NCBI RefSeq assembly: GCF_004136015.1
Contig: NZ_CP024866.1
Span: 4,438,001-4,502,000 of the forward strand
Reading direction: 5' to 3'
Length of the DNA: 64,000 nucleotides
DNA from: Pseudomonas sp. ACM7
GTDB lineage: Bacteria; Pseudomonadota; Gammaproteobacteria; Pseudomonadales; Pseudomonadaceae
Under the pieces are notes generated by a model, which made no database searches, was not told the DNA's origin, and was given only the letters and a program-made list of their open reading frames with translations. Of this stretch, positions 53,705 to 63,792 are shown piece by piece; position 1 is the first letter of the stretch; every line of letters begins with the position of its first letter. The position numbers were made by a program, and so were the translations under genes.

Positions 53705-55093
53705 ATGATGGCGGGTTCAACGGTTAGCGGTATTGGTTCGAACATCGATACCCAGGCGATCGTGAAGTCTTTGGTCGATTCCGAAAGGGCGCCGAAGCAG
53801 ACACAGATCAACAGCCAGACGCTGAAAGCGACTACCTCGCTGTCGTCTATCGGCAAAATCCAGGCGGCGCTGGACGCGTTTCGTGGTGCATTGGACAACA
53901 TGAAGACGACCGCCAGCTTCAATGGACTGACCGGTTCGTCCTCCGATGAAAAAGTAGCCACTGTCACCACCGGCAATGGCGCGGCGGCCGGCAGTTTCTC
54001 GCTGTTGGTCACTCAGTTGGCGACGGCATCGAAGATTTCGAGCAAGGTTTATGCTGGCGGCGCTTCGACAGTAATCAACGGAGGCGCGACGCCGACCACC
54101 CTGAGCATCAAGCAGGGCAGCAACACTTTCGACGTGAGTATCCCAGCCGGCTCGACACTGCAGCAGGTTCGTGACTCGATCAACTCGCAGTATGCCAACC
54201 AGGGCTTGAGTGCCAACATTCTGACCGACGCCAGCGGCTCTCGACTGGTGCTGACGTCGACCACCACCGGTATCGGTACGGACCTGACCTTGTCGGGCAG
54301 CTCGGGCCTGGAAACTGGTACTTCGGTCCTCGCCCCGCCGCAGAACGCCAAGTACACCCTTGACGGTTTGGTGATGCAATCCAAGACCAACACCATCGCC
54401 GATGCCGTGAGTGGGGTTACCGTCAAGCTGACGGGTGTTTCTCCGACCGCAGCCGGTGCTTCTGCGCCGACAGCGAGCACCATTACCGTAGCCGCCAGCA
54501 GCGCGACGCTGAAGTCTTCGGTCAAAGGCTTTGTCGATACCTACAACGCATTGATCAAGGCGGCCAACGCCGAAACCCAGGTCACTACCAACGCCGATGG
54601 TTCGGTGACGTCCGGCGCCCTGACCGGCGATGCATCGCTGCGTTCGCTGGTGTCTGCGGTACGCACCGAGCTGAACGCAATGTCGGGCACGGGCCAGATG
54701 AAAGCGTTATCCCAGTTTGGCGTGCAGACTGACCAGAAAACCGGCACCCTGACGATCGACGACAAGCGGTGGGATGCTGCGGTTTTGACCAATGCCGCCG
54801 ACATCAACGCTATCTTCACCGGCGACACCGGTTTGCTGGCACGCATGAAATCTGCGACCGACAGCTTCGCCCTGAGCAAGACCGGGGTGTTCGCCGCGCG
54901 CTCGGCGAGCCTGACCGACAGTCTGAACGACTTGAAAAAGCAACAGGACAGCCTCAATTCGCGTATGACCAGCCTGCAAGCGAGTCTGGCGGCCAAGTAC
55001 AACGCCATGGACTCCCTGGTAGCCAAGCTGCGGGCGCAGAGCACCAGCATCATGACCACGCTCAATGCACTGAACAATCCGAAATCCAACTGA
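53705..55093 (+). CDS. fliD: FliD, flagellar filament cap
   Basis: 462 residues; two in-frame ATGs at 53705 and 53708 follow AAGGAG, the second being better spaced. N-terminus SGIGSNIDTQAIVKSLVDSERAPKQTQI and C-terminus DSLNSRMTSLQASLAAKYNAMDSLVAKLRAQSTSIMTTLNAL match FliD. It caps the filament and folds flagellin subunits; in Pseudomonas it can also act as an adhesin to mucin. A terminator follows. Confidence 0.96.
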   Translation: MMAGSTVSGIGSNIDTQAIVKSLVDSERAPKQTQINSQTLKATTSLSSIGKIQAALDAFRGALDNMKTTASFNGLTGSSSDEKVATVTTGNGAAAGSFSLLVTQLATASKISSKVYAGGASTVINGGATPTTLSIKQGSNTFDVSIPAGSTLQQVRDSINSQYANQGLSANILTDASGSRLVLTSTTTGIGTDLTLSGSSGLETGTSVLAPPQNAKYTLDGLVMQSKTNTIADAVSGVTVKLTGVSPTAAGASAPTASTITVAASSATLKSSVKGFVDTYNALIKAANAETQVTTNADGSVTSGALTGDASLRSLVSAVRTELNAMSGTGQMKALSQFGVQTDQKTGTLTIDDKRWDAAVLTNAADINAIFTGDTGLLARMKSATDSFALSKTGVFAARSASLTDSLNDLKKQQDSLNSRMTSLQASLAAKYNAMDSLVAKLRAQSTSIMTTLNALNNPKSN

Positions 55094-55104
55094 TCCGGAT
55101 CGCA

Positions 55105-55150
55105 TAAAAAAACCCAGGCCTGCTGTCATTACAGCGCCTGGGTTTTTTTC
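55105..55150 (+). terminator. Terminator after fliD
   Basis: AACCCAGGC and GCCTGGGTTT arms, flanked by an A-run before and eight Ts after. Confidence 0.9.
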
Positions 55151-55247
55151 TTGGATAGCGGGGCCGGGTTAAAGTTTTGTGGCGACCAGTCGACATATTG
55201 GTCAGAGAAAACCCATTTTCAGTTATTGTCTGTCACGAGGTAGAAAC

Positions 55248-55637
55248 ATGAATCCCATGAGAGCCCTTCGCCAGTACCAGAAGGTCAATTCCCATGCTCA
55301 GATCTCTGAAGCCAATCCTCATCGCCTGGTTCAGTTGCTGATGGAGGGTGGGCTGGACCGCATGGCTCAAGCCAAGGGCGCAATGGAGCGGGGTGACATC
55401 GCACTCAAGGGATTGATGCTCGGCAAGGCCGTTGACATCATCATCGGTCTGCGTGACGGTCTGAACCCGGAGAAGACCGAAGACCCGGCTTCGCTCCAGC
55501 AGCTCGACAACTTGTACGCCTACATGATGACGCGTCTGATGGAAGCCAACCGCAACAACGATGCAGCGATCATCGACGAAGTATCGGGTCTGCTCGATAC
55601 CCTGAAAAGCGGCTGGGATGCAATTGCAAACCAATAG
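55248..55637 (+). CDS. fliS: FliS, flagellin export chaperone
   Basis: 129 residues from the ATG at 55248 (MNPMRALRQYQKVNSHAQISEANPHRLVQLLMEG), with GAGG upstream. The FliS pattern includes GDIALKGLMLGKAVDIIIGLRDGLN and LYAYMMTRLMEANRNND. It binds the C-terminus of newly made flagellin. The FliT-like gene starts 24 bp later. Confidence 0.95.
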   Translation: MNPMRALRQYQKVNSHAQISEANPHRLVQLLMEGGLDRMAQAKGAMERGDIALKGLMLGKAVDIIIGLRDGLNPEKTEDPASLQQLDNLYAYMMTRLMEANRNNDAAIIDEVSGLLDTLKSGWDAIANQ

Positions 55638-55661
55638 GCCTGCGGGTCTGAGGATAGTGCC

Positions 55662-55958
55662 ATGAGTCAAGCACTGCAGCGGATTGAAGAAACGCGCGAA
55701 GCCCTGGTTGACGCCTTGGCGGCGCGTAATTGGGATGCGATCGGCGAACTGGATGTGGCTTGTCGCGAATGCGTTGATGAGGTGCTAAGCGAAGCGCCGA
55801 TCGACGAAGAAGCGTTGCGGACCAATTTGGAGAGCCTGTTGTCGGTGTACAAGGATTTATTGACGGCGACGATGGGAGAGCGCCAAGCGATAGTTGATGA
55901 GATGTCGCAGATCCATCAAGCACAGAACGCGGCAAAGGTTTACCATCTGTTTGGTTAA
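55662..55958 (+). CDS. FliT-like flagellar chaperone
   Basis: 98 residues, all helical (ALQRIEETREALVDALAARNWDAIGELDVACRECVDEVL, then YKDLLTATMGERQAIVDEMSQI). Size, position after fliS and the helical pattern fit the FliT family, which chaperones FliD; similarity to enteric FliT is weak. P. aeruginosa has a second FliS-like gene and a small gene here instead. Confidence 0.75.
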   Translation: MSQALQRIEETREALVDALAARNWDAIGELDVACRECVDEVLSEAPIDEEALRTNLESLLSVYKDLLTATMGERQAIVDEMSQIHQAQNAAKVYHLFG

Positions 55959-55996
55959 TTAATCCCCGGTTAATCCAAACTTAGTGCGCCATAAAT

Positions 55997-56025
55997 TTGA
56001 CTGTGCACGGTTTTTTGACTTAACT
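55997..56025 (+). promoter_or_regulatory. Candidate sigma-70 promoter of fleQ
   Basis: TTGACT, 17 bp, TTAACT lie about 110 bp upstream of the fleQ start. fleQ is known to be sigma-70 dependent in Pseudomonas; the boxes match in 5 and 4 of 6 positions. Confidence 0.4.
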
Positions 56026-56132
56026 AGTGGCTGGTTGAACATTTCAGGCGTCTACAGGCATCAACGTGTCTGCAAGCGTCTAGCTTGCCCCCTCATTTCG
56101 GGCATTGAGTTGACTAGGGAAGTTGCTATTGC

Positions 56133-57608
56133 ATGTGGCGTGAAACCAAAATCCTGCTGATTGATGACGATAGCGTCCGCCGCCGCGACTTGGCGGTGAT
56201 ATTAAATTTTCTTGGCGAAGAAAATTTACCCTGCGGTAGCCATGACTGGCAGCAGGCTGTCGGCTCATTGTCGTCAAGTCGTGAAGTGATCTGTGTCCTC
56301 ATCGGGACAGTCAATGCTCCTGGCGCACTTACGGGCTTGTTAAAGACACTCTCCACCTGGGATGAGTTCCTTCCGGTTTTGTTAATGGGCGATAATTCTT
56401 CCGTTGACTTGCCAGAAGACCAGCGTCGCCGAGTGCTTTCGACCCTCGAAATGCCACCCAGCTACAGCAAGTTGCTCGACTCCCTGCACCGTGCCCAGGT
56501 CTATCGCGAGATGTACGACCAGGCCCGCGAGCGCGGTCGTCATCGCGAACCCAATCTTTTCCGCAGTCTTGTCGGCACCAGTCGGGCGATTCAACACGTC
56601 CGTCAGATGATGCAGCAAGTCGCCGACACCGATGCCAGTGTGCTGATCCTCGGTGAATCCGGGACCGGCAAGGAAGTGGTCGCGCGCAACCTGCACTATC
56701 ACTCCAAGCGTCGTGACGCGCCGTTCGTACCGGTCAACTGCGGGGCGATCCCTGCCGAGTTGCTGGAAAGCGAACTGTTTGGCCACGAGAAGGGTGCCTT
56801 CACCGGGGCAATCACCAGCCGAGCCGGGCGTTTCGAACTGGCCAATGGCGGCACGCTGTTCCTCGATGAAATCGGTGACATGCCGTTGCCGATGCAGGTC
56901 AAGTTGCTGCGCGTATTGCAGGAACGCACCTTCGAGCGCGTGGGCAGCAACAAGACCCAGAGCGTCGATGTGCGGATCATCGCGGCGACCCACAAGAACC
57001 TCGAAAGCATGATCGAGGTCGGCACCTTCCGCGAAGACTTGTACTACCGCCTGAACGTATTCCCGATCGAGATGGCGCCGCTGCGCGAACGTGTCGAAGA
57101 CATCCCGTTGCTGATGAACGAGTTGATCTCGCGCATGGAGCACGAGAAGCGTGGTTCGATCCGTTTCAACTCGGCGGCGATCATGTCGCTGTGCCGCCAC
57201 GGCTGGCCGGGCAACGTCCGCGAGCTCGCCAACCTGGTGGAACGCATGGCGATCATGCATCCGTACGGGGTGATCGGCGTGGTCGAGCTGCCGAAGAAAT
57301 TCCGTTACGTCGACGATGAGGACGAGCAACTGGTCGACAGCCTGCGCAGCGATCTTGAAGAGCGGGTGGCCATCAACGGTCATACTCCGGACTTCTCGGC
57401 CGGCGCCATGCTGCCACCGGAAGGTCTGGACCTGAAGGACTACCTCGGTGGTCTGGAACAAGGGCTGATTCAGCAGGCGCTGGATGATGCCAATGGCATC
57501 GTTGCGCGCGCCGCCGAACGCCTGCGCATTCGTCGCACCACGCTGGTGGAAAAGATGCGCAAGTACGGCATGAGCCGTCGTGACGGTGATGAACAGGCGG
57601 ATGATTGA
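56133..57608 (+). CDS. fleQ: FleQ, master flagellar regulator and c-di-GMP receptor
   Basis: 491 residues. The N-terminal receiver-like domain lacks the phospho-acceptor Asp ([12 protein letters not shown]). The AAA+ domain (about 140-375) has Walker A (GESGTGKE), intact GAFTGA, Walker B (LFLDEIGD) and [19 protein letters not shown], the region that carries the c-di-GMP contacts. The C-terminal HTH is [22 protein letters not shown]. FleQ activates early flagellar genes with sigma-54 and controls exopolysaccharide and adhesin genes. Confidence 0.97.
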   Translation: MWRETKILLIDDDSVRRRDLAVILNFLGEENLPCGSHDWQQAVGSLSSSREVICVLIGTVNAPGALTGLLKTLSTWDEFLPVLLMGDNSSVDLPEDQRRRVLSTLEMPPSYSKLLDSLHRAQVYREMYDQARERGRHREPNLFRSLVGTSRAIQHVRQMMQQVADTDASVLILGESGTGKEVVARNLHYHSKRRDAPFVPVNCGAIPAELLESELFGHEKGAFTGAITSRAGRFELANGGTLFLDEIGDMPLPMQVKLLRVLQERTFERVGSNKTQSVDVRIIAATHKNLESMIEVGTFREDLYYRLNVFPIEMAPLRERVEDIPLLMNELISRMEHEKRGSIRFNSAAIMSLCRHGWPGNVRELANLVERMAIMHPYGVIGVVELPKKFRYVDDEDEQLVDSLRSDLEERVAINGHTPDFSAGAMLPPEGLDLKDYLGGLEQGLIQQALDDANGIVARAAERLRIRRTTLVEKMRKYGMSRRDGDEQADD

Positions 57609-57649
57609 CGCCTGTTTTTCAAGTCCTTCATTTGTAGGCGGTTTTTTTT

Positions 57650-57665
57650 AGGCACGGGTATTGCT
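57650..57665 (+). promoter_or_regulatory. Sigma-54 promoter of fleSR
   Basis: AGGCACGGGTATTGCT has GG (57651-57652), 10 bp, GC (57663-57664), matching GGCACG-N4-TTGC. It lies 55 bp before fleS and fits FleQ control of fleSR known in P. aeruginosa. Confidence 0.8.
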
Positions 57666-57718
57666 ACATCCCTCGCAACGTTCCGTTTAACTGACGGTCA
57701 GCCAAGCGAGAGAGCACA

Positions 57719-58942
57719 ATGCCCCAAGCCGCCCAGATGTCTCCTGTCCCTGACGCTTCGGGACAACCGTCGTCCGTAGAGCAGGCGAGCCGGCTTGGCC
57801 TTGAGCAGGCGTTTGCACTGTTCAACCAGATGTCGAGCCAATTGACCGATTCCTACAGCATGCTCGAAGCCCGAGTCACCGAGCTCAAGGGTGAGCTGGC
57901 GGTGGTCAGCGCTCAGCGCATGCAGGAGCTGGCGGAAAAAGAACGCCTGGCCAACCGGCTGCAAAACCTCCTCGATCTGTTGCCCGGCGGCGTCATCGTC
58001 ATCGACGCCCAAGGCATCGTGCGCGAAGCCAACCCCGCTGCCTGCGAGCTGCTCGGTCTGCCCCTTGAAGGCGAGCTGTGGCGTCATGTCATTGCCCGCT
58101 GCTTTGCGCCCCGTGAAGACGACGGTCACGAAATCTCGCTCAAGGACGGTCGGCGTTTGTCGATCTCTACTCGCTCGCTGGATGCCGAGCCCGGTCAGTT
58201 GGTGTTGCTCAACGACCTGACTGAAACCCGTCATCTGCAAGATCAGTTGGCCCGCCACGAACGTCTGTCGTCCCTCGGTCGGATGGTCGCTTCGCTGGCT
58301 CATCAGATTCGTACCCCCTTGTCCGCCGCCTTGCTCTACGCCAGTCATTTGACTGAGCAAGCGTTGCCGGTCGAGACCCAGCAACGTTTTGCCGGGCGCC
58401 TGAAAGAGCGTCTGCATGAGTTGGAGCATCAGGTTCGCGACATGCTGGTGTTTGCGCGCGGCGAGCTGCCGCTGACCGATCGCGTCACGCCCAAAATGCT
58501 GATGCAGTCGCTGCAGGCAGCAGCACTGACCCATGTGCAGGACCTGCCGATTCGCTGGCAGTGCGACAGTCACGCAGGTGAATTGCTGTGCAATCGCGAC
58601 ACGCTGGTCGGGGCGATCCTGAACCTGATCGAGAACGCCATCCAGGCCGGCGCCGGCGATGTGCGTTTGAAAGTTCATTTCTATACCCGTGACAACAACC
58701 TGCGTGTAGCGGTCAGCGACAGCGGTAGCGGCATCGATACGAAAGTACTGGCGCGTCTGGGTGAACCCTTCTTTACCACTAAAACCACCGGAACCGGCCT
58801 CGGCCTGACCGTGGTCAAGGCGGTGACGCGTGCTCATCAAGGAGAATTGCAGCTGCGCTCGCGGCTCGGTCGCGGCACGTGTGCGCAGGTGATCCTGCCA
58901 CTTTTTTCTGGTGAAAAACCCAGCGCTCAGGGAGCGGAGTGA
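57719..58942 (+). CDS. fleS: FleS, flagellar sensor histidine kinase
   Basis: 407 residues. No membrane helices, so it is cytoplasmic. A PAS-like domain (about 75-180; LLDLLPGGVIVIDAQGIVREANPAACELLG), HisKA (SLAHQIRTPLSAALLYA, phospho-His) and HATPase (NLIENAIQAG, GTGLGLTVV) follow a coiled coil. It phosphorylates FleR, whose gene overlaps or follows directly. Confidence 0.95.
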   Translation: MPQAAQMSPVPDASGQPSSVEQASRLGLEQAFALFNQMSSQLTDSYSMLEARVTELKGELAVVSAQRMQELAEKERLANRLQNLLDLLPGGVIVIDAQGIVREANPAACELLGLPLEGELWRHVIARCFAPREDDGHEISLKDGRRLSISTRSLDAEPGQLVLLNDLTETRHLQDQLARHERLSSLGRMVASLAHQIRTPLSAALLYASHLTEQALPVETQQRFAGRLKERLHELEHQVRDMLVFARGELPLTDRVTPKMLMQSLQAAALTHVQDLPIRWQCDSHAGELLCNRDTLVGAILNLIENAIQAGAGDVRLKVHFYTRDNNLRVAVSDSGSGIDTKVLARLGEPFFTTKTTGTGLGLTVVKAVTRAHQGELQLRSRLGRGTCAQVILPLFSGEKPSAQGAE

Positions 58943-58947
58943 AGGAC

Positions 58948-60333
58948 ATGGCAATCAAGGTTTTACTGGTCGAGGACGACCGCGCGCTACGCGAGGCACT
59001 GGCGGATACACTGCTGCTCGCGGGGCACGACTACACGGCGGTAGGCTCGGCAGAAGAAGCGCTGGCGGCGGTCGGTAATGAGGCGTTCAACCTGGTGCTG
59101 AGTGACGTCAACATGCCGGGCATGGACGGTCATCAACTGCTCGGATTGCTGCGCACTCGTCAGCCGCAGCTGCCGGTGTTGCTGATGACGGCTCACGGCG
59201 CCGTGGAGCGGGCAGTCGATGCGATGCGCCAGGGCGCGGCGGATTATCTGGTCAAACCATTCGAGCCCAAGGCATTGCTCGATCTGGTGGCGCGTCATGC
59301 GCTGGGCAACCTCGGCGCGACCGAGGGCGAGGGGCCTGTAGCGTTCGAGCCGGCCAGTGCGCAATTGCTGGAATTGGCCGCACGGGTGGCGCGCAGTGAT
59401 TCCACGGTGTTGATCTCCGGTGAGTCCGGGACCGGCAAAGAAGTACTGGCTCGGTACATTCATCAGCACTCCCATCGTGCCAGTCAGCCGTTCATTGCGA
59501 TCAACTGCGCAGCCATCCCCGACAACATGCTCGAAGCCACGCTGTTCGGACACGAAAAGGGTTCGTTCACTGGCGCCATCGCAGCGCAGGCCGGCAAGTT
59601 CGAGCAAGCTGATGGCGGCACGATCCTGCTCGATGAAATCTCCGAAATGCCCCTGGGCCTTCAGGCCAAGTTGCTGCGGGTATTGCAGGAGCGCGAAGTC
59701 GAGCGAGTCGGCGCTCGCAAGCCGATCACGCTGGACATTCGAGTGGTCGCCACCACCAACCGTGACCTGGCCGGTGAAGTGGCGGCGGGGCGTTTTCGCG
59801 AAGACCTTTACTATCGCCTGTCGGTGTTTCCGCTGGCCTGGCGTCCGTTGCGCGAACGTACCGCCGACATCCTGCCGTTGGCCGAGCGTCTGCTGGCCAA
59901 GCACGTCAATAAAATGAAGCATGCCGCAGCGAGGCTGTCGCCCGAGGCGCAGGCGTGCCTGATTGGTTATCCGTGGCCGGGCAACGTGCGTGAGCTGGAT
60001 AATGCGATCCAGCGTGCGCTGATTCTGCAGCAGGGTGGTTTGATTCAGCCGCAGGATTTCTGCCTGTCCGGGCCGGTCGCCTGTGCGCCGTTGCCGGCAC
60101 TGGCTGCGACGCCAGTGCGGGCGGTTGAGATCGAATCCGAGTCGGCCGGGGCGCTGGGCGATGACCTGCGTCGCCGTGAGTTCCAGATGATCATCGACAC
60201 CTTGCGCTCCGAACGCGGCCGTCGCAAAGAGGCCGCCGAGCGTTTGGGCATCAGTCCGCGCACCCTGCGTTACAAGCTGGCGCAGATGCGTGATGCCGGA
60301 ATGGACGTGGAAGCTTATTTGTTCGCCACCTGA
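58948..60333 (+). CDS. fleR: FleR, sigma-54-dependent response regulator
   Basis: 461 residues from the ATG at 58948 ([18 protein letters not shown]), with GAAGGA upstream; a GTG at 58939 is also in frame and overlaps the fleS stop. Receiver domain with phospho-Asp in [16 protein letters not shown]+ domain ([22 protein letters not shown]), Fis-type HTH ([19 protein letters not shown]). It activates rod, hook and hook-associated genes. Confidence 0.95.
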   Translation: MAIKVLLVEDDRALREALADTLLLAGHDYTAVGSAEEALAAVGNEAFNLVLSDVNMPGMDGHQLLGLLRTRQPQLPVLLMTAHGAVERAVDAMRQGAADYLVKPFEPKALLDLVARHALGNLGATEGEGPVAFEPASAQLLELAARVARSDSTVLISGESGTGKEVLARYIHQHSHRASQPFIAINCAAIPDNMLEATLFGHEKGSFTGAIAAQAGKFEQADGGTILLDEISEMPLGLQAKLLRVLQEREVERVGARKPITLDIRVVATTNRDLAGEVAAGRFREDLYYRLSVFPLAWRPLRERTADILPLAERLLAKHVNKMKHAAARLSPEAQACLIGYPWPGNVRELDNAIQRALILQQGGLIQPQDFCLSGPVACAPLPALAATPVRAVEIESESAGALGDDLRRREFQMIIDTLRSERGRRKEAAERLGISPRTLRYKLAQMRDAGMDVEAYLFAT

Positions 60334-60359
60334 AAGTTGACGCAAGCAACACCGATCTA

Positions 60360-60482
60360 AATGTGGGAGCGGCGGTGCGACGATTCGACTTGCTCGCAAA
60401 AGCTGTAGACCAGCCAGCATCTCTGTTGAATGGAAAACCGTATTCGCGAGCAAGTCGAATCGTCGCACCGCCGCTCCCACAT
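60360..60482. repeat. REP pair with both arms modified (CGGTGCGACGATTCGA insert)
   Basis: GTGGGAGCGG, inserted CGGTGCGACGATTCGA, then CTTGCTCGC faces its complement, so both arms keep pairing. It separates fleR from the fliE promoter. The remaining 60483-60641 holds the sigma-54 promoter and leader. Confidence 0.88.
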
Positions 60483-60548
60483 ATGTTTTGCGGTGGTTCA
60501 TGGTTGAGCAAAGCCCGGAATTGGCTTTTGTTTAGAGCGGCCACGGAG

Positions 60549-60565
60549 CTGGCACCCTTGTTGCT
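60549..60565 (+). promoter_or_regulatory. Sigma-54 promoter of fliE
   Basis: CTGGCACCCTTGTTGCT matches the TGGCAC-N5-TTGCT consensus completely (GG 60551-60552, GC 60563-60564). It lies 77 bp before fliE. Confidence 0.9.
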
Positions 60566-60641
60566 AACACCTCACTACCCGCCGAGTGAGTGTCAAAAAA
60601 TTGCGGGTCGCCAAAGACGTAGCTCGTCAAAGAGAGAGACC

Positions 60642-60971
60642 ATGAGCCAAGGTATTGAATTCAATCGATTGATGCTGGACATGCGTTCCATGCAAATGGA
60701 TGCCATGTCTGCGTCGAAATCGACTGCCGCTGTTCCTGAAATGGGTGGCAGCAGCTTTTCCGACATGCTCGGTCAGGCCGTCAATAAAGTGAACGAGACG
60801 CAGCAGGCGTCCAGTCAGTTGGCCAGTGCCTTCGAGATCGGCAAGAGTGGCGTCGACCTGACGGACGTGATGATTTCCTCGCAGAAGGCCAGCGTGTCTT
60901 TTCAAGCGTTGACCCAAGTACGCAACAAGCTGGTTCAGGCATACCAAGACATCATGCAGATGCCGGTTTAA
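60642..60971 (+). CDS. fliE: FliE, MS-ring/rod adaptor
   Basis: 109 residues from the ATG at 60642 ([19 protein letters not shown]), with AGAGAGAGA upstream; the longer frame through the REP element is rejected. FliE core: [71 protein letters not shown]. It starts the fliEFGH run. Confidence 0.96.
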   Translation: MSQGIEFNRLMLDMRSMQMDAMSASKSTAAVPEMGGSSFSDMLGQAVNKVNETQQASSQLASAFEIGKSGVDLTDVMISSQKASVSFQALTQVRNKLVQAYQDIMQMPV

Positions 60972-60985
60972 GGACGAATTGAGTC

Positions 60986-62773
60986 ATGGCAGAAGCAGTC
61001 GCCGATAATGTTCCGGCCAAGGCCACTCCAATAGACGGCAAGCCGCCGCTGTTCGGGTTGTCCTTCCTGGAAAACCTCTCCGAGATGACCATGTTGCGTC
61101 AGGTAGGCCTGTTGGTCGGCCTGGCTGCGAGCGTGGCGATTGGCTTTGCCGTGGTGTTGTGGTCCCAGCAGCCGGACTACCGGCCTCTGTACGGCAGCCT
61201 TGCCGGTATGGACGCCAAACAGGTCATGGATACCCTGGCCGCAGCCGACATTCCCTATACCGTTGAACCGAACTCCGGTGCCTTGCTGGTCAAGGCCGAT
61301 GACCTGTCCCGTGCGCGAATCAAACTCGCGGGCGCTGGTGTCACTCCCAGCGATGGCAACATCGGTTTTGAAATTCTCGACAAGGACCAGGGCCTGGGCA
61401 CCAGCCAGTTCATGGAAGCGACCCGTTATCGTCGCGGTCTCGAAGGCGAACTGGCCCGCACCATTTCCAGCCTGAACAACGTCAAGGGTGCCCGCGTGCA
61501 CCTGGCGATTCCGAAAAGTTCGGTGTTCGTGCGCGACGAGCGCAAGCCGAGCGCTTCGATTCTGGTGGAGCTGTACTCCGGCCGCTCGCTGGAGCCAGGC
61601 CAAGTGCTGGCGATCATTAACCTGGTGGCCACCAGCGTTCCCGAACTCAGCAAATCCCAGATCACTGTCGTCGACCAGAAGGGCAACCTGCTGTCGGATC
61701 AGGCGGAAAATTCCGAACTGACCATGGCCGGCAAGCAATTCGATTACAGCCGTCGCATGGAAAGCATGCTGACTCAGCGCGTGCACAACATTCTGCAACC
61801 GGTGCTGGGCAACGATCGCTACAAAGCCGAAGTCTCGGCCGATGTGGATTTCAGTGCCGTCGAGTCGACCTCCGAGCAATTCAACCCGGACCAGCCGGCG
61901 TTGCGCAGCGAGCAGTCGGTCAACGAACAACGTACCGCCAGCAATGGTCCGCAAGGTGTGCCGGGTGCTTTGAGCAACCAGCCGCCGTCGCCTGCCTCCG
62001 CACCGCAAACCACCGGTGGCGCTACCGCGTCGGCCGGCATGGTGCAGCCAGGCCAGCCACTGCTGGATGCCAACGGTCAGCAAATCATGGACCCGGCCAC
62101 CGGCCAGCCTATGCTTGCACCGTACCCGGCGGACAAGCGTCAACAGTCCACCAAGAACTTTGAACTCGACCGTTCCATCAGCCACACCAAACAACAGCAG
62201 GGCCGTTTGAATCGCCTCTCGGTGTCGGTGGTGGTGGATGACCAGGTCAAGATCAACGCGGCCAACGGTGAAACCACCCGTGCGCCGTGGACCGCCGATG
62301 AATTGGCGCGCTTCACTCGCCTGGTACAGGACGCCGTCGGCTTCGACGCCAGCCGAGGCGACAGTGTCAGTGTGATCAACATGCCGTTCTCCGCCGAGCG
62401 CGGGGAAGTGATTGCCGAAATTCCGTTCTACTCCCAGCCGTGGTTCTGGGACATCGTCAAGCAAGTGCTGGGTGTCTTGTTCATCCTGGTGCTGGTGTTC
62501 GGTGTGCTGCGTCCGGTGCTCAACAACATCACCGGCGGCGGCAAAGACAAACAGCTGGCTGGTCTGGGCAGTGACGTCGAGTTGGGTGGCATGGGCGGAC
62601 TGGACGGCGAACTGCGCAACGACCGCGTCAGTCTCGGTGGCCCGACCAGTATTCTGTTGCCGAGCCCGAGCGAAGGCTATGACGCACAATTGAACGCAAT
62701 CAAGAGTCTGGTGGCAGAAGATCCGGGTCGCGTGGCCCAGGTCGTGAAAGAGTGGATTAACGCAGATGAGTGA
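60986..62773 (+). CDS. fliF: FliF, flagellar MS-ring protein
   Basis: 595 residues. Membrane helices at about 38-58 and 485-505 flank the periplasmic ring-building domains (YRPLYGSLAGMDAKQVMDTLAAADIPY; PKSSVFVRDERKPSASILVELY). The C-terminal cytoplasmic tail (GYDAQLNAIKSLVAEDPGRVAQVVKEWINADE) binds FliG. A 60-residue Pro/Gln/Ala-rich insert lies at about 310-370. It overlaps fliG by 8 bp. Confidence 0.97.
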   Translation: MAEAVADNVPAKATPIDGKPPLFGLSFLENLSEMTMLRQVGLLVGLAASVAIGFAVVLWSQQPDYRPLYGSLAGMDAKQVMDTLAAADIPYTVEPNSGALLVKADDLSRARIKLAGAGVTPSDGNIGFEILDKDQGLGTSQFMEATRYRRGLEGELARTISSLNNVKGARVHLAIPKSSVFVRDERKPSASILVELYSGRSLEPGQVLAIINLVATSVPELSKSQITVVDQKGNLLSDQAENSELTMAGKQFDYSRRMESMLTQRVHNILQPVLGNDRYKAEVSADVDFSAVESTSEQFNPDQPALRSEQSVNEQRTASNGPQGVPGALSNQPPSPASAPQTTGGATASAGMVQPGQPLLDANGQQIMDPATGQPMLAPYPADKRQQSTKNFELDRSISHTKQQQGRLNRLSVSVVVDDQVKINAANGETTRAPWTADELARFTRLVQDAVGFDASRGDSVSVINMPFSAERGEVIAEIPFYSQPWFWDIVKQVLGVLFILVLVFGVLRPVLNNITGGGKDKQLAGLGSDVELGGMGGLDGELRNDRVSLGGPTSILLPSPSEGYDAQLNAIKSLVAEDPGRVAQVVKEWINADE

Positions 62774-63785
62774 TAACCGAGCCGTTGCCGCCAAACTGAC
62801 CAAGGTCGACAAAGCCGCGATTCTGCTGCTGTCCTTGGGTTCTACCGACGCCGCCCAAGTGCTGCGCCACATGGGGCCCAAAGAGGTCCAGCGTGTGGGT
62901 GTGGCCATGGCCCAAATGGGTAACGTGCACCGCGAGCAGGTCGAGCAGGTGATGAGTGAGTTCGTCGACATCGTCGGCGACCAGACCAGCCTCGGCGTCG
63001 GCTCCGATGACTACGTGCGCAAAATGCTCACGCAGGCCCTGGGCGAAGACAAGGCCAACGGCCTGATCGACCGCATCCTGCTGGGCGGCAACACCAGTGG
63101 CCTCGACAGCCTGAAGTGGATGGAGCCGCGCGCCGTCGCCGACGTGATCCGTTACGAGCACCCGCAGATCCAGGCGATCGTGGTGGCGTATCTCGATCCG
63201 GACCAGGCGGGTGAAGTGCTCGGCAACTTCGACCACAAGGTGCGTCTGGACATTATTCTGCGGGTCTCCTCGCTGAATACCGTGCAGCCTGCGGCCCTGA
63301 AAGAACTCAACCAGATTCTCGAGAAGCAGTTCTCCGGCAACTCGAATGCCTCGCGCACCACCCTGGGTGGCATCAAGCGTGCGGCGGATATCATGAACTT
63401 CCTCGACAGCTCGATCGAAGGTCAGCTGATGGACTCGATCCGCGAAGTCGACGAAGACCTGTCCGGTCAGATCGAAGACCTCATGTTCGTGTTCAACAAC
63501 CTGTCCGATGTCGACGATCGCGGTATTCAAGCGCTGCTGCGCGAAGTGTCCTCCGACGTGCTGGTGCTGGCCCTCAAGGGTTCGGACGAGGGCGTCAAAG
63601 AGAAGATCTTCAAGAACATGTCCAAACGGGCGGCCGAACTGTTGCGCGACGACCTCGAGGCCAAAGGCCCGGTGCGCGTCAGCGACGTGGAAACCGCGCA
63701 GAAAGAAATCCTCACCATTGCCCGCCGTATGGCCGAAGCCGGAGAAATCGTTCTCGGCGGGAAGGGCGGCGAAGAGATGATCTAA
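62766..63785 (+). CDS. fliG: FliG, flagellar switch/motor protein
   Basis: 339 residues. N-terminal FliF-binding domain, middle domain with EHPQIQAIVVAYLDPDQAGEVL, and C-terminal torque domain with charged residues (IREVDEDLSGQIEDLMFVFNNLSDVDDRGIQALLREV). It converts ion flow through the stators into rotation. Confidence 0.97.
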   Translation: MSDNRAVAAKLTKVDKAAILLLSLGSTDAAQVLRHMGPKEVQRVGVAMAQMGNVHREQVEQVMSEFVDIVGDQTSLGVGSDDYVRKMLTQALGEDKANGLIDRILLGGNTSGLDSLKWMEPRAVADVIRYEHPQIQAIVVAYLDPDQAGEVLGNFDHKVRLDIILRVSSLNTVQPAALKELNQILEKQFSGNSNASRTTLGGIKRAADIMNFLDSSIEGQLMDSIREVDEDLSGQIEDLMFVFNNLSDVDDRGIQALLREVSSDVLVLALKGSDEGVKEKIFKNMSKRAAELLRDDLEAKGPVRVSDVETAQKEILTIARRMAEAGEIVLGGKGGEEMI

Positions 63786-63792
63786 GGTCACT

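Noticed and set aside
8731..60482. Recurrent GTGGGAGCGG-type repeats as a possible CRISPR array or IS ends
   Set aside because: They occur as isolated facing pairs scattered over the window with no regular spacers, no cas genes and no transposase; they fit REP pairs.
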